Shown: positions 37,422 through 49,359 of the stretch, in pieces
Numbering within the stretch: the first letter of the stretch is position 1
How the letters are laid out: each line of letters begins with the position of its first letter
DNA from: Manduca sexta
Lineage: Eukaryota > Arthropoda > Insecta > Lepidoptera > Sphingidae
Direction: 5' to 3'
Length of the DNA: 64,000 nucleotides
Assembly: GCF_014839805.1 (NCBI RefSeq)
Contig: NC_051129.1
Span: forward strand, 9,180,920-9,244,919
Translations under genes and position numbers: made by a program
Notes under the pieces: model-generated
What the model was told of the DNA's origin: nothing
Seen by the model: the letters and a program-made list of their open reading frames with translations, nothing else
Databases searched by the model: none

Positions 37422-38342
37422 TAGCAAATATATGGAATTGGTTTCAAAGAAGGAGATTATGAAAGGAAAAAAATAAATTGATTTTTTTTTCTTAAGATAA
37501 TCTTCTAGATTTGTCTCATATAAATATTTTTCAAAATCGATTCAAAATAGGGTTTTAAACTAAAATTACTGGAAAAAGTATATCTTCCAAGTATGTAAAC
37601 GAAATCGCGAATTACGCTGTCCAGTTGCGTTTTTATATTGGATAAATTACCTATATGTTATCCGACTTCGAGTGAACAAACTGTTAAAATACAATGTCAT
37701 AAAGTAAATCTTCACCGAGAATTAAACAACAGCATTGAAATTAATTCTTTATTACTCAATTAAGTAAGTTGTAAATACAACATTATTATTACGGATCTCA
37801 ATTTTGTATAATAACAATAAGCTTACATAATTTAATATTGGTCCAAATATTAAACATTACCTTGCTCAAATATTTTCAATGAAAACACCAAATTTGTTGG
37901 CGGGAACTTAATTTTATTAGAGTTAATAACGGAGTATGAATGGGTAATGCGTAGCTCGTTTCTTCGAATTCAATTTTATGAGAAACGTTTATAATATATG
38001 TCATAAATCAGGACGGCTTATATTGTATGTGTTAAAAGGCCCATCTCTTTAAATCTATATCAATAAAGTTATAGAAGATTTAATTTGAACGTACTAAACC
38101 GATTTTTTTCACAAATAGGAATTCGCATTCTTTTTCTTTGGTAAAATATTATTCCGGGATATGAAACTCTTGATTCCTTGAAATATCGTTTTCGATAATA
38201 AGTCATATAAATGTCGCGCTTCGAAAAATAACCATTCTTTCATTAAGTATTAAGTAGGTATAAATATTATTTCATTAAATTAACCAATGTTCTCCTACTT
38301 GGATTATAAGGAAAAACCAACAATGAATGTTGTTACAAAACA

Positions 38343-38411
38343 TGATGCGTTGTGTTACGTGCTTGTTACACACTGTCAAAATAACGTGCGGGATAGAGAA
38401 TAAGGCCCCTG
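38343..38411 (+). repeat. One end of the 'gaataaggcccc' TIR element
   Basis: 'tgttacgtgcttgttacac' and 'gggatagagaataaggcccc' match the right end of the element at 42525-42702. The left end is absent. Confidence 0.7.
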
Positions 38412-38529
38412 GAGTCAATGTAATATCTGATTTTATTAACACGAACGTGCAGACAAAGCTTGGCACAAATTGACAACGGCATGATACGTTTTATTTTAAT
38501 TATTTGCACCATTTTGTTGCAATACTTTT

Positions 38530-38790
38530 TAAACAGGCTCGCCAAAGTGACGCTAACATATCTGATGGTAAGGTGAGTGGGGATCAGATAGAACGTTGAC
38601 TGACGAGAGATAATGACCCCGCTTCAGTCGAGACAATTATGCCAGCCTGTTTGAACCAGCTACAGCAACTAACACAGGCTGATTCCGAAACGCGAGAAAC
38701 TTTGGACCAATATGAAGGGTGTTAAACCTTGTGTTTGGTGGTCTAATCGGGCGGATACAAATATCCTACCAACAGCAAATAATTGACGTT
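38530..38790 (-). repeat. 'gccggcataattgt' dispersed repeat, antisense
   Basis: 'gttgactgacgagagataat' and 'gacaattatgccagcctgtt' are the reverse complement of the 31970-32132 core; it extends further with 'ccgaaacgcgagaaac'. Confidence 0.78.
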
Positions 38791-38848
38791 GCCATTAATC
38801 TTAGTTTAGCCTCGAGTAATATAATATTGTTATAGAAATTGAATTTAC

Positions 38849-39073
38849 CACACACACATACACGAACACACGATTTTAATCTCCGAAGGTGGTGGCGTAA
38901 CTGGTGCATTCACTTTCCGTCCCATGATTTGGTAGGGGCGAAGTCCATTGCTATGTCGGGCATACATTTCAGACTACGAGCTAATACTGACAAAAAAATC
39001 ATATATCACCCGATTTGGAGATCGAAATCAAGACTTCAGCACTACAGTAGTACCGTAATTCAATTACGCAACT
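38849..39073 (-). repeat. SINE copy, antisense, starting at a CA-rich tail
   Basis: 'cacacacatacacgaacaca', then 'ttccgtcccatgatttggta' and 'atcgaaatcaagacttc', is the reverse complement of the 26141-26378 family. Confidence 0.78.
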
Positions 39074-39149
39074 GAAACAGTAAATGTACCATCGATTAGT
39101 TAGCAATGGTAAAATACCAACACTAAAACTTGAGCCAAAATCATACAGC

Positions 39150-39397
39150 CTAAAACTATTTACGGATTTTATGTATCGAAGACTTTGACCTCATTCTGCG
39201 TAGATCGGACCGTCAACAGATAAAAAAAAAATTATAAGTCTAAAATGTATGTAGACATTGTAACTTTCACCTGCGGATGACCAATACTTCAGTTCGTCCC
39301 GTGACCATAAATACTGCAAAGTCTTAGAAATATAATAGGAGAAAATAATAATAGAAATAATCGCGATAAAATCCGTAAATAGTTTTATTTGAATGTC
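39150..39397. repeat. Internally deleted, diverged foldback element
   Basis: A short left arm ('aaactatttacggattttat', 'tcgaagactttg') is followed by loop-like 'attctgcgtagatcggacc' and a full right arm ending 'tagttttatttgaatgtc'. It is a deletion derivative of the 4477-4949 type. Confidence 0.8.
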
Positions 39398-39415
39398 TAA
39401 CATTCGTGTGAACAT

Positions 39416-40914
39416 AGAAAAGCATCATGCAATCTAAAATGAAAATTTGCATAAGGTAATTTGAAACAATAAGAAACATAAAATAGATACCGCTTAAAAC
39501 TAAGGAAGCAAGGTTGTTTATCATACTCCACCGTATGTAAGCAATTTTAGATAACTACCAGCCATGGTCTGCAGTTATTTACAATCAATTTCCTTAGCTA
39601 TTAGAGTGGAGGAAAATTAATGCTAAGTTAATTGAATGCACGTGAGGTATTTTAAAATTAGGTGGAATCGAATTACGGTTAATCTTTATCTAAATGAAAC
39701 TTGAAATATGAATTCAGGAAACCGATGCAATATTATTATTAGAAAAACGTTTTTTTAGTCCAATTTGAAATTAACATTATTATCATGTATTTGTATTAGC
39801 TTAACCAAAAATATGCGGCTGACTCCAAATATATAAACTATACTATAACTTTCATCATTTTTTGGGTTGTAGTGATTTCAAGGGGATTTTTTTTGGCAAA
39901 ACTTTTTATTTATTTAATTCTTTATTATACACATGTTCAAGATGAAAACAAAGACATAGTATATCCATTTACAATTAATAAGGAACAATTGGCGGTTTAT
40001 TACACGAGATTTTAGTTTTTAGCTAACAACACATAGATATTTGATCGAAGCAATCGAAGGTTATTACTATAAGTTATTGAATATTTCCATTGCCTATCTA
40101 CCAAGGTACCCTTTTTAGGCAGTTTTAATGTATAAAGAAGAAGCACGTCATAAAATCTTCTATGTTTAATATTTTTGAACTCCAGTATAACTACAATACT
40201 GTAGTTTCTACCCCTACTGCTAGGCTAGCAACTTACTCGTCCCGTATTCCAGTTATATTGCGCTAGATAAACATCTTAAATAAATCTAATCTAAATTCAG
40301 AAGTTAATAACCTACCATCATTTCGCGAACCAATCATAAAACCTAATAAAAGTATGCATTATGCAATCTTGTTACTTTATATTTATACGTTCTCTGCCTA
40401 TCTTAAATATTCATCACGTGTATTCCGAATTCAATGTCCCTTAAACATTTTCAGTCACGTAACACCTAAGGCAGTAGACGTATAAACGATTTAGCCAGCT
40501 TTGAGGCAAATAGCCTTCGAGTCAGCCCGGTAATAGGTGTACTGAGAAAACATACTGCTATGAAACTAGCTGGTAAACGCAAGCGGGGAAGCTCACTATA
40601 TTGCTAGGTTATCTTATGAAAATTGGCAAGGCAGCTGTTTAGATTTTCTTTAAAACTCGTTTATGTATCAGTCACTAAAAAAATAGTATATTAATCGTTC
40701 CATTTTAAATGCGTAATTTATACTGTTTGTAGTAAAATTCAATTTGAAGTGCTTGGAGTGTGATCAAAATAAATGTGAAACACATTACCTATAAGAAATG
40801 CGTGAAAATAGAATTTTAGAAATGCAGTCCGTGATTTCATTTTCTAAAACGCACGTTGTATATTCAAGTAGTTTTAAATAAATACGTTTCTTATAGTATT
40901 TTGTAATATAGATA
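39416..40914. other. Mostly featureless; possible LINE tail
   Basis: At about 39900-40010 'ttatttatttaattctttat' with 'gatgaaaacaaagacatagt' resembles an antisense LINE 3' end. Nothing coding is seen. Confidence 0.45.
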
Positions 40915-41206
40915 TAATATAAAATAATGTGGGAAACGGAACGTGATTGTGGGAGTGAGAGGGATGGGAAAGAGGGAGAAAGGGGTAGGAAATTAAGATG
41001 GCGTGTGCGTAGTCAGGGGAGTAAGACGTGATTCTTATAAGATGTAGTTTAAGTTGTTGTGATTGAATAATTATTTTAGGCTAAAAAAAAAAAAAAATGT
41101 ACACCCAGTTAGGGTAGAATATGGCGAGACTTTTCAATTTATAACACCTATAAATGTACATGTACCGTATTCAGCAAATAAATTATTTGAATTTGAATTT
41201 GAATTA
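40915..41206 (+). mobile_element. LINE 3' untranslated end with A-run and (GAATTT)n tail
   Basis: A GC-richer, purine-rich segment ('gggatgggaaagagggagaa') is followed by a 15-A run, then 'caaataaattatttgaattt' and GAATTT repeats ending at 41206. Such short tandem 3' tails are typical of non-LTR retrotransposons. No coding part remains. Confidence 0.65.
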
Positions 41207-41726
41207 TATTTTTAATATTTTGAAGACGGTGTATTTTTGTCTCGGCAATATATCCCACAATAATGTGATAATAATCATATGTTTGTAAGTATTCAAAAAA
41301 TATGGATGAAAATATATTCTTTTCACATTCAATAAAAACCTACATTGCCTCATTGCCAAGAGACCTTGGTTTCTATTAAAGCAAAATATAATAATACTTC
41401 TTAATGCCTTTTTATACGCTCCTTTTTAAATGTTATCGAAAAGATACAAAAATATCGTTGAGATATAAATGTTTGATCATGTTTAAACGAAAATAAAAAA
41501 GACAAATCATGGCCAAGTCCAACCCATTACTTAATGTGGAAAAAACAACTGTTTACTTATAAAATCTCCGTACTTACTTAGACTCATGTTTCCACCCACG
41601 AAAGTCCGTACGCGGTATAAAAAATAGCCTGGAAAATTAAGTATAACGTGGGTTCCTATTAACGCATATTCACAATAAGATTATTTTTCGGACTAACTAA
41701 TAACTAGTTTCAGACTGACTAACCTG

Positions 41727-41830
41727 TCAGAAGTGGCCTGAATTTAGCGGGTTCCTGCGAGCTCTACGAGGTCGTCTGTCCACCTTGTCTAGGAGGTCAT
41801 CCAACGCTGCGCTTGCCGATGCGTGGTCTT
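41727..41830 (-). pseudogene. RTE-like LINE ORF C-terminus fragment, broken
   Basis: On the minus strand the frames contain GKRSVG, then after a stop/frameshift RWTDDLVELAGTR, the usual tail of lepidopteran RTE-like reverse transcriptase proteins ('RSVGRPPTRWTDDLVKVAGS', from memory). It is disrupted by at least one stop and one shift. Confidence 0.7.
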
Positions 41831-42034
41831 CACTTGAAGACTTTTATCCTCCATCAATTCTTTTTTTTTCTGCTTCTTCTTTTTCATCTATTCTACGAGC
41901 TATGTATCCTGCTCACTGCCACTGGAGCCAATTAATTCGTCAGTCTATTTAATATTTTAATATTATTATTTTAGTGTAACTAAAACGACCAATTGCTAAA
42001 ACCAATAGTTCTCAGCTAATAGATCAGTCTAAAA

Positions 42035-42085
42035 ATATTGGGCGGAGGCCTATGTTTAGCAGTGAACTTCCTGTGGCTGATAATA
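42035..42085 (+). mobile_element. RTE-like LINE 3' terminus
   Basis: 'ggcggaggcctatgtttagc', then 'agtgaacttcctgtggctga' and 'taataataa', matches the terminus at 44195-44245. The upstream coding part is missing here. Confidence 0.7.
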
Positions 42086-42123
42086 ATAACCCTCTTGGTG
42101 ATAGTTGGACGTCCAACGCGTAG

Positions 42124-42380
42124 ATGTTTCGTTTGATTGGTTCCTTAGCTGATGCTACTTGTCTATTGGCAGAGGCGGCCTTTTGGGGAGGTGAACCAGG
42201 CAACCGCCCGTGGCCTCGCGCGGTGCGTCGCAGGACCATTTTTTTTACGTTCTTACCGACGAAACCGTTACAGGGGAACGTTTTTTACTCTGCCCGGAGC
42301 TTCGCGTCTGTTTCTTTTTGCTTTCGCCTGGGCCTTGCGTCGTTTAGGGCTGCCACTGTCTATTGGCTTACCTGTACCAT
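42124..42380. other. GC-rich relic of unknown origin
   Basis: The segment is clearly GC-richer than its surroundings. Overlapping open frames exist on both strands (up to 106 residues). On the minus strand one short frame reads SPKRRKAQAKAKRNRREA, strongly basic, but ends in a stop soon after. I cannot assign a family; an old retroelement ORF1 or other TE remnant is possible. Confidence 0.4.
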
Positions 42381-42524
42381 GAGGCCTTCATCTTATTGGG
42401 ACATATGCGATCTTACCTCAACCAATGTTCGTTTGTGCTCATAATCTGTGCCGTTGGCCGCAGCTGTGCTATATCGAATACACACAGGACAATTATATGA
42501 CTCTTTAATTCCGCGTGTGTGCCA

Positions 42525-42702
42525 GGGCCCTTATTCTGTATGTCACTGTAAACGCGTAACGCGACCATGTCGAGTTATCTTCGTGAAATTTGCGTGAAAT
42601 GGTATTCTGTATGCCAATTTCTATTGTCTTTAACGTGACGCGGTGCGTTACGTGCTTGTTACGCTCTGTGAAAATAACGTGTGGCATAGAGAATAAGGCC
42701 CC
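42525..42702. mobile_element. 178-bp TIR element 'gggcccttattctgtatg'
   Basis: The left end 'gggcccttattctgtatg' and the right end reversed 'ggggccttattctctatg' are inverted repeats with two differences. The interior has several 'gcgtaacgcg' and 'gtgcgttacgtgc' blocks. A partial copy is at 38343-38411. Confidence 0.82.
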
Positions 42703-43239
42703 AGGTTGACGACAGCGAATTTTTGTAACTATGCTTACAGCGTTATGTTGTTTGGGCGTTACATGAACAACGACCCTAACGTAGGTTGAAACGTCTACAT
42801 TTAGATAAAAATGGCTCTTATAATATATCTAGATAATTCATCGTCAATTTCAGATAAGAAAATATTGGCATTTCAAAGATACAATATTCATGTTACCGTA
42901 CATTATTATACAGAAGTAATATTTATTTAATTCGATATTACATTATTAATATCTTTGTTGTACAAGTAATTTTATGTTTTCTATATTGGTCGCGATGGAT
43001 ATGTGAGGCAAAAAAGATATACAATTATATTTGAAGAGGTTTTTTTGAAATTGCTTCAGAGCTTAGTGTTTACTACGGACTCCAGGACTGGCAACCAAAT
43101 CTGTCTGATTTTTTGTTTTATTTTTTGCTATAGTGGATTGCTTCCTAGTCGATTTTTGGCAACAGCGTCCAATCTCAACGAATATCAGTCACATACACAG
43201 GAAATATTATAGTGCATAAGTGTGTGCGCAATACAGAAG

Positions 43240-43400
43240 TGCACCTTCTGTTCCTTCAGTCTCATAGTTTGGTGAAACAGCAATCCGACATGGCTGGATA
43301 GAGATCAGGCGCAGGACCAACGGCTTTACGTGCTTTTCTAGGCACAGGGTTATCACACCAACTTACTGACGCCGAGCTGCGGCTGAATATTTTTAAAGAT
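43240..43400 (-). repeat. SINE body fragment ('gcaatccgacatggc')
   Basis: 'tctcatagtttggtgaaaca', then 'gcaatccgacatggctgg' and 'aggcgcaggaccaacggctt', matches the truncated segment at 51562-51645 beside the tRNA-Lys. It leads into the tRNA-like head at 43408-43512. Confidence 0.65.
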
Positions 43401-43407
43401 AGAAAAC

Positions 43408-43512
43408 CCAGTCACAATATTTTTTTGGCCCGATCCAGGATTCGGATCCTGGACCTCAGCATGGTAATCGTACTCGCATAGTGTACAATTGCAACTACGC
43501 CACTAAGGCAGT
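43408..43512 (-). repeat. tRNA-like SINE head, antisense
   Basis: 'ggattcggatcctggacctc' and 'acaattgcaactacgccact' are the reverse complement of a SINE head with B-box-like 'ggatccgaatcc'. Confidence 0.7.
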
Positions 43513-43989
43513 CAAAATGATGTAGTAAGTGTTTCAACTCGGTATAGCAAGCGGTTATCTTAATCTTTGTCTATTTTGGTTTGAAACTCTACACAAAGTC
43601 ATACTAAGCTCCTTCAATCTCGAAAATGTCGGTCCATCCACATAAAACGGCACAACCATCGCAAAACTCTGAAATTGAATATGATAGCTTATAAATCATT
43701 CGTTTTATGACTGCTATTAAAATTGTGATATTTCTGTACATAACGCTCACTAGGTTTATTTTATGAGTGACATTTCTTGTTACATGAAATATTAATGTCG
43801 TTATAATATGACCCAATCATAAATTTTAGTGAAGGTTTCTCATACAATAAACGAAAGTGTCTTCGTTTATACATTGATATGAACAAAATCTATATTTAAG
43901 TAGACAAAAACCACTTTAGATGCTAGAATTACATTTTGTGTTCTGTTCTGTGGCCTTCAGGCTTTCTATAAACCTGTCTCCTATAAAAT

Positions 43990-44245
43990 CCGATTCACAA
44001 AACGTTGGAAGTATTAGTTGCACCTATAACTATAATAGTGGTGACGGCAAATGGGACAATTTTCTCGAATGGAGACCACGTACCTGCAAGCGCCGCGTTG
44101 GATGTCCACCTGCAAGGTGGTGACTTGACTTGATAAAGATCACAGAAGCCTGCTGGATGCAGACCGCTTTCAACAGGCCTGTCTAGAAATTTTAGGGGAG
44201 GCCTATGTTCAGCAGTGGACTTTATGTGGCTGATGATGATGATGG
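43990..44245 (+). pseudogene. RTE-like LINE, ORF end and 3' terminus, broken
   Basis: The plus frame reads GDGKWDNFLEWRPRTCKRRV then GCPPARW and hits a stop where intact copies have RWTDDL. A shifted frame continues DLIKI, and another has 'EAYVQQWT'-like coding at 'gaggcctatgttcagcagtg'. It ends in 'gtggctgatgatgatgatgg'. This is the C-terminal tail of an RTE-like reverse transcriptase with several frame breaks. The identification rests on memory of this tail in lepidopteran genomes. Confidence 0.82.
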
Positions 44246-45376
44246 TAGGTGGTTGGTGTACCAACTCTTTGTCTCCTTATGTCTATTATCCCTGGTGTTC
44301 TTTCCTGGATTCACAACTGCTGAGCTTGAAAACTGACAGGTTTTCATAATTTGCACCTTGGTGTTTAACCAAGTATGTATATGTGGAATCCTCCCACCAA
44401 TAATCACCTTTTAAAATTTATACAATTTTTGTTTATATAACCCACTTAAGTGTAAGCAGATGATAACGTTGTTAATTGTTTCTTGTAGACTGGTTTCCGT
44501 AGTATAATTTCCATTAGGGCATAGGTTTAAGGAAGAAAATCTAGTCGTAATGTAATTAAGTACTTAAATATTGTTTATAATGATTATGTTCTGTGCTATG
44601 CCTTTTGTTAAACAAAAAAAGAACTAATACACTTTAAATATCTAGACTCAGTCATTCGTTCTTTAAACGATATCTATTTCAGATACAATTGCTTGTTCGC
44701 GTGTTTGTTTAATGTCTATCGCAAATCATTTCTTCCATATTTTATTAGTATTATTCCAATAACCAGCTCCAAAATGTTTTAAATTCATGTTACGCTGTCT
44801 CCTTGCTAGTAATTTTAAGGGAAGTTATGATTTTCATCATAATTAAAAAAATATTATGAACGTTGGATCTTTCATAGCTTCTATTTCGGAGTAGCTTTAT
44901 TAAATGTATTTTTGAAGAATTTTATTTCCACAACTATCTTCTTTATTAGATTTTCCTAGAACGCAATTTCTGCTTATGAACGTTCCATATTTGAAATTTG
45001 ATACGCAATCAACATAATATTATGTTATATAACTTCTAAGTTTCGGGTCTATACTAAGTATATGAACTTGGTCTCAGTTGTTAAATTATTCCAAACACAA
45101 TTTCGTGCGAAACTAACATAGAAATAATGTTATGCTTACGAAAAAGTAGTGCAGTTCACCAGATGGGTTAACCAAGTCCAGTAATGCCGTCTTTAATATA
45201 AATTATTCTACCATATTATTCGTGTTTATATTATTCCAATGTGGGGTTAGCGCAACACTTTTTGAAGCATATTCCAGAAACAATTTAGCTTAGTTTTATG
45301 ATCAGTCACCTGATCCCGAATTCTGATAGTATCCTGTACTGACGTATTATCTCCAGTAAATTTTATATATATACGT
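44246..45376. other. No gene seen
   Basis: AT-rich without recognisable coding or repeat content. Confidence 0.4.
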
Positions 45377-45590
45377 AGCATCACGCCTTGTCTCTTTTCG
45401 GGGTAGGCAGAATTGTAACGCATATTTCGCCATCTGTGTTAATTTCCGTGTAATATTTCGCACCTGTTTCCAGATTCCAGATACTGCGTAGAAAAAATCA
45501 ATGTCACTTTTCCCGACTCGGGATTTGAATCCGAAACTTTAGTGCGATAGTTGTACCGCGCACGCTTTAATATCACGCCGGCTAGCCAGT
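45377..45590 (-). repeat. SINE copy, antisense
   Basis: 'catcacgccttgtctctttt', then 'cggggtaggcaga' and 'ccgactcgggatttgaatcc', with 'agttgtaccgcgcacgc', is a diverged reverse complement of 26141-26378. Confidence 0.72.
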
Positions 45591-45688
45591 TTAATTGTTG
45601 TAGAAATATTCACGTAACTGTGATTCCAACCAAGAACCTGCTATACGACACTGATACATTAAAAATCCCGGAAAGTTATTTTATAAAT

Positions 45689-46153
45689 AACTAGCTTTTG
45701 CTCGCGGCTTCGTCTGCGTGAAGATGTTTTCCGGAACAAAGGCCCTGTTTGTGCTTTATAAAAAAAGGAACCGATTTTATATTTATGGCTCACTATTTTG
45801 ATCAAAGTGGCTTCCACATAAAAGGTAGGTATATGCTGTCGTGGTCTTTTATTTAGAACTATTTGAGACAGACAATCTTACGGTACGTAATCTTTATCTA
45901 ACTTCAACGAGTTTGGCAGCGTACGCCAAAATAGCATTTTTTCCGACCTACTTGATATGTGTATTTATATTATTACCAAATTACACAAAATAATTATAAA
46001 TTCTAGCCTATGTGTTATTCTGATGTATAACCTATATTACTGTAAAGTTTTATCCAAATCCGTTCAATAGATTTTTCGTGAAAGAGGAATAAACATACAT
46101 ACATACATCCATCTTCACAAACTTTCGTAGGTATGTATAATATAAGTAGGATT
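45689..46153 (+). repeat. 'gcggcttcgtctgcgt' interspersed repeat, long copy
   Basis: It begins 'ctagcttttgctcgcggctt', has 'atatgctgtcgtgg' in the middle, then 'agcctatgtgttattctgat', 'tatccaaatccgttcaatag' and an ACAT run, ending 'gtatgtataatataagtagg'. Confidence 0.82.
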
Positions 46154-47466
46154 TAATATAGCTTGGTAATAGTTATCAATAAATGAACAGGCACCATACG
46201 AACAAAGCCTGTTATTACCCAATATGAAACGTTCATTAAAAATAATACATTCCAATGTTTATAATTACGAGCGGGTCATGAGTAAAATTCCAACAATTTT
46301 CACACATTAAAAACTTTACGACGTTATTTGATAAAAATGCATATCTAGAACATTAGTTGTGCACGCGATAATAGGGCAACTTGGTGTGTTCCACTTTTGA
46401 ATTTTGTCGCGGAATTCGGCGCCTGGCGTGTCGTTTATTATCTGAAAGTCTTGTTATTTTGACTGAAGTACTTTTTACCCTTTTGTTTTAAACTTCTAGG
46501 TGCTTCTTCATAATTTGAATGGCTAATTGATTTAACCGACATTAAGTTTTATACATGTTTTGATTCAGCATATTTTTCGCTGTTTTTAACATGTCTCAAA
46601 TTTTCGGAAAAAAATGGCGCTGAAGTCAATTAACCTGCCATCCGTAGGTATTATTCAAGCGTGTATTGTTTTTTTATTTTTTGATTTGGTTCAATGGCTT
46701 TATGATTTTTAATAGTGTTGACGATAGATTCTGTTTAGTTATGGGAATGACAATTAATTTTATGTCACAGGTGGGTAGTATTTAATTTATGGTAGATTAG
46801 AATAATTTAAAAATAATTAGTTGTCAACTAAACACTGGCATGTTTTAACACAACGTAATGTCATTGTTAATAAGAAAGCTTTACAAAGTCCTCGATATTT
46901 TGGTCTTGATTAATGTGTAGGTATTAGTGTTGTATGAAAAATCCCTATTGTGTTAATATTATGATATATTCCATGGTTTTATACGTTTATAAGATTTTCC
47001 ATTGTTAAGTAAAATAAAAATAAATTTCAATATCACTTACATAAGACAAAGCTTTAAAGTCTTCTTGAAACAGCCACCCAGTATCCAATTGCCGGAATAA
47101 AGAATTCAGTACATACATCCAGATCTTGACCAATCCATGTATCTAAAATATACAATTTTGTAATCCTAAACATCGAAACATCATTATAAAATAAAAATAT
47201 CAAGATTTGCCAAAGTAAAAATATCAAATCAGTTTTAATAAATATCACTTAAAACAACCAAGACTATATTCTAGAATCAGCTATTCTTATAACATCAGAA
47301 ACCGCTAAGCTGATTCTTACATTTCTAAGTTTCGGGAAAAACTTGACATCCAAGTTCCTACCGCAAAGTATGCGAGCGAGAATATAAGAGGAAAAATGCT
47401 TCAAAACACGTGAAACTTTCAACGATATTAAACCAGGTGTTGCTTGCGAGTTTGCTCGCGTAAAAA
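46154..47466. other. No gene seen
   Basis: Two antisense frames (47054-47248 and 47264-47479) end near the minisatellite. Neither shows a domain or splice context. Confidence 0.4.
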
Positions 47467-48160
47467 ATCTTCGCCGCAATAAAAATCATCCTGTATATGG
47501 AAAAGAAGCTTACATGTTCATATAGAAGTCTATTAGTATTTTTTTTTTATTGTTTTGAATGAATACGAGCTTGCCGTTCACCTGATGTTAAACGATACAA
47601 ATAATATTCGTCGCAATAAAAAATCCCCCTGTTTACGAAATAGAAACCTATAATATGTCTATATAGAAGTCTATCACATTTTTTTTTATTGATTTGAATG
47701 ACGAGACGAGCTTACCGTTCGCCTGATGTTAAGAGGTGCAAAAAATCTTCGTCACAATAAATAATCCCCCCGTATACGAAATAGAAACCTATATTATGTC
47801 TATATAGAAGTCTATCGCATTTTTTTTTTGTTGCTTTGAATGACGAAACGAGCTTACCGTTCGCCTGATGTTAAGAAGTGCAAAAAAATTTCACCAAAAT
47901 AAAAAAAATGCTCTGTATACGAAATACAAGCCTATAATAATATGTCCATATATAGGTCTATTGATCCTTTCTTTATTGCTTTGAATGACCACGAGCTTGC
48001 TATTCGCCTGATGTTAAGCAATACAAAAAATCTTCGCCGCAATAAAAAATCCCCCTGTATACAAAATATCAGCCTATATTACGTCCATATAGAATTCTAT
48101 TAGTGTATTTTTTTATTACTTTGAATGACGAGACGAGCTTGCCGTTTGACTGTGGTAAGC
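47467..48160 (+). repeat. 140-bp tandem array, about five units
   Basis: Units begin near 47469, 47606, 47748, 47889 and 48032 (periods 137, 142, 141, 143). Each reads roughly 'cttcgccgcaataaaaaatc', then 'ccatatagaagtctatt', a T-run, 'ttgaatgacgagacgagctt' and 'gccgttcgcctgatgttaag'. The last unit merges into the dispersed repeat at 48125-48411. Confidence 0.93.
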
Positions 48161-48411
48161 GATACGACCGATCATAAACAGTAGAAACACCATCCAACAT
48201 CTTGAATTAAAAAAGTATTGTTTAGTATTTCACTGCGCTGGCCATCCTGAGACATGAGATGTTAAGTCTTATTATGTCCAGTAGTTACATTGGCTACAAT
48301 GTTCTTCAAAGCGGAACATAACTATGATACACACTGATGCTTGGTAGTAATAGACATTGCGGTGGTACCTACCCAGGCGGACTCTCGCATATGGGGGACC
48401 TACCACCAGTA
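48125..48411 (+). repeat. Dispersed repeat adjoining the 140-bp array
   Basis: 'gacgagacgagcttgccgtt', then 'accatccaacatcttgaatt', 'gccatcctgagacatgagat' and 'agacattgcggtggtaccta'. The second half matches 9812-9931. Confidence 0.78.
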
Positions 48412-48950
48412 TGTCAAATTTCATTTATATTCAGTCAGCTGCAATTTCATTAAATAAAAATCCAAATACCTTTTCTCACATATAATAATTTTCATTTGTA
48501 ATATTTCACATAACACCATTCGAATTATATTAGTAAGGATTTCATATTTATAAAGCAGCTTTCAAACACAGTGCCGTCCCATATAATTTTGAATGCCTAA
48601 CACCTTTAATTTAGCCGAAATCCCTTTTAATTTCGCCGGCGGCACGTACCCTTTTGTGACAATCTATTTTATTGGACAGATTATGTTTTATACATAGAGT
48701 AATCAAATGACGTAGTCCTGGATTATGAGACTTTACAATGAGCCCTTTCGTTTTTTTGTAATTATACTGTAAAATAATTTTAGGTATAAATGCTTCGGGT
48801 TTGAGAAAGTTTGACGTTGTTGAATAGATTTTTTTGAATTTATTTTTAATTTGCTATTTAATGGTCAAAGGTGTTAAGAAATGCCTTAGTTATTTTTTTG
48901 AATATGGAAGTTCTCTATTCGGTATTTGAATTATATGAAACTAAGCTCTT

Positions 48951-49172
48951 AAGCGGCGATAGCCTAGTTGGGAGAAGAACGGACTTCCGAGACGAATGTC
49001 CGCAGGTTCAAAAATAAGGGCGCGCACCTCTGACTTTTCTAAAAGTTATGTGTGAATTATTCTACTAAACCCGCGTGGTGGACTAAGATCCAATCCCTCT
49101 CAGTAGTAAAAGAGGCCCGTGCCCAGCAGTAGGACATTATATAATACGGGGCTGATATTATTATTAATATTA
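48951..49172 (+). repeat. SINE copy with internal deletion
   Basis: The head 'agcggcgatagcctagttgg' and the tail 'gaggcccgtgcccagcagta' are present, but about 100 bp of the body seen at 3682-4015 is missing. Confidence 0.83.
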
Positions 49173-49359
49173 TACCCGCGACTTGCAATAAATTTCGATT
49201 CTAACTAATTCTATCATATCGCATGAGGTGTAATTCGGATGTCGGTTGCTCACGATGAATTATCCAACAATCTGCGTATCGCTTAGGAATAGCACACACT
49301 ATAGAATCAAGACCGTTTTAGTTTTAATTCGGTCCTAGATAACCTATACATCGCACTTT

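Noticed and set aside
47264..47479. 71-residue basic minus-strand frame
   Set aside because: It ends beside the 140-bp array and shows no domain; coding status cannot be supported.
47467..48160. CRISPR-like array
   Set aside because: Unit length (about 140 bp), absence of unique spacers and the eukaryotic setting make this an ordinary tandem repeat.
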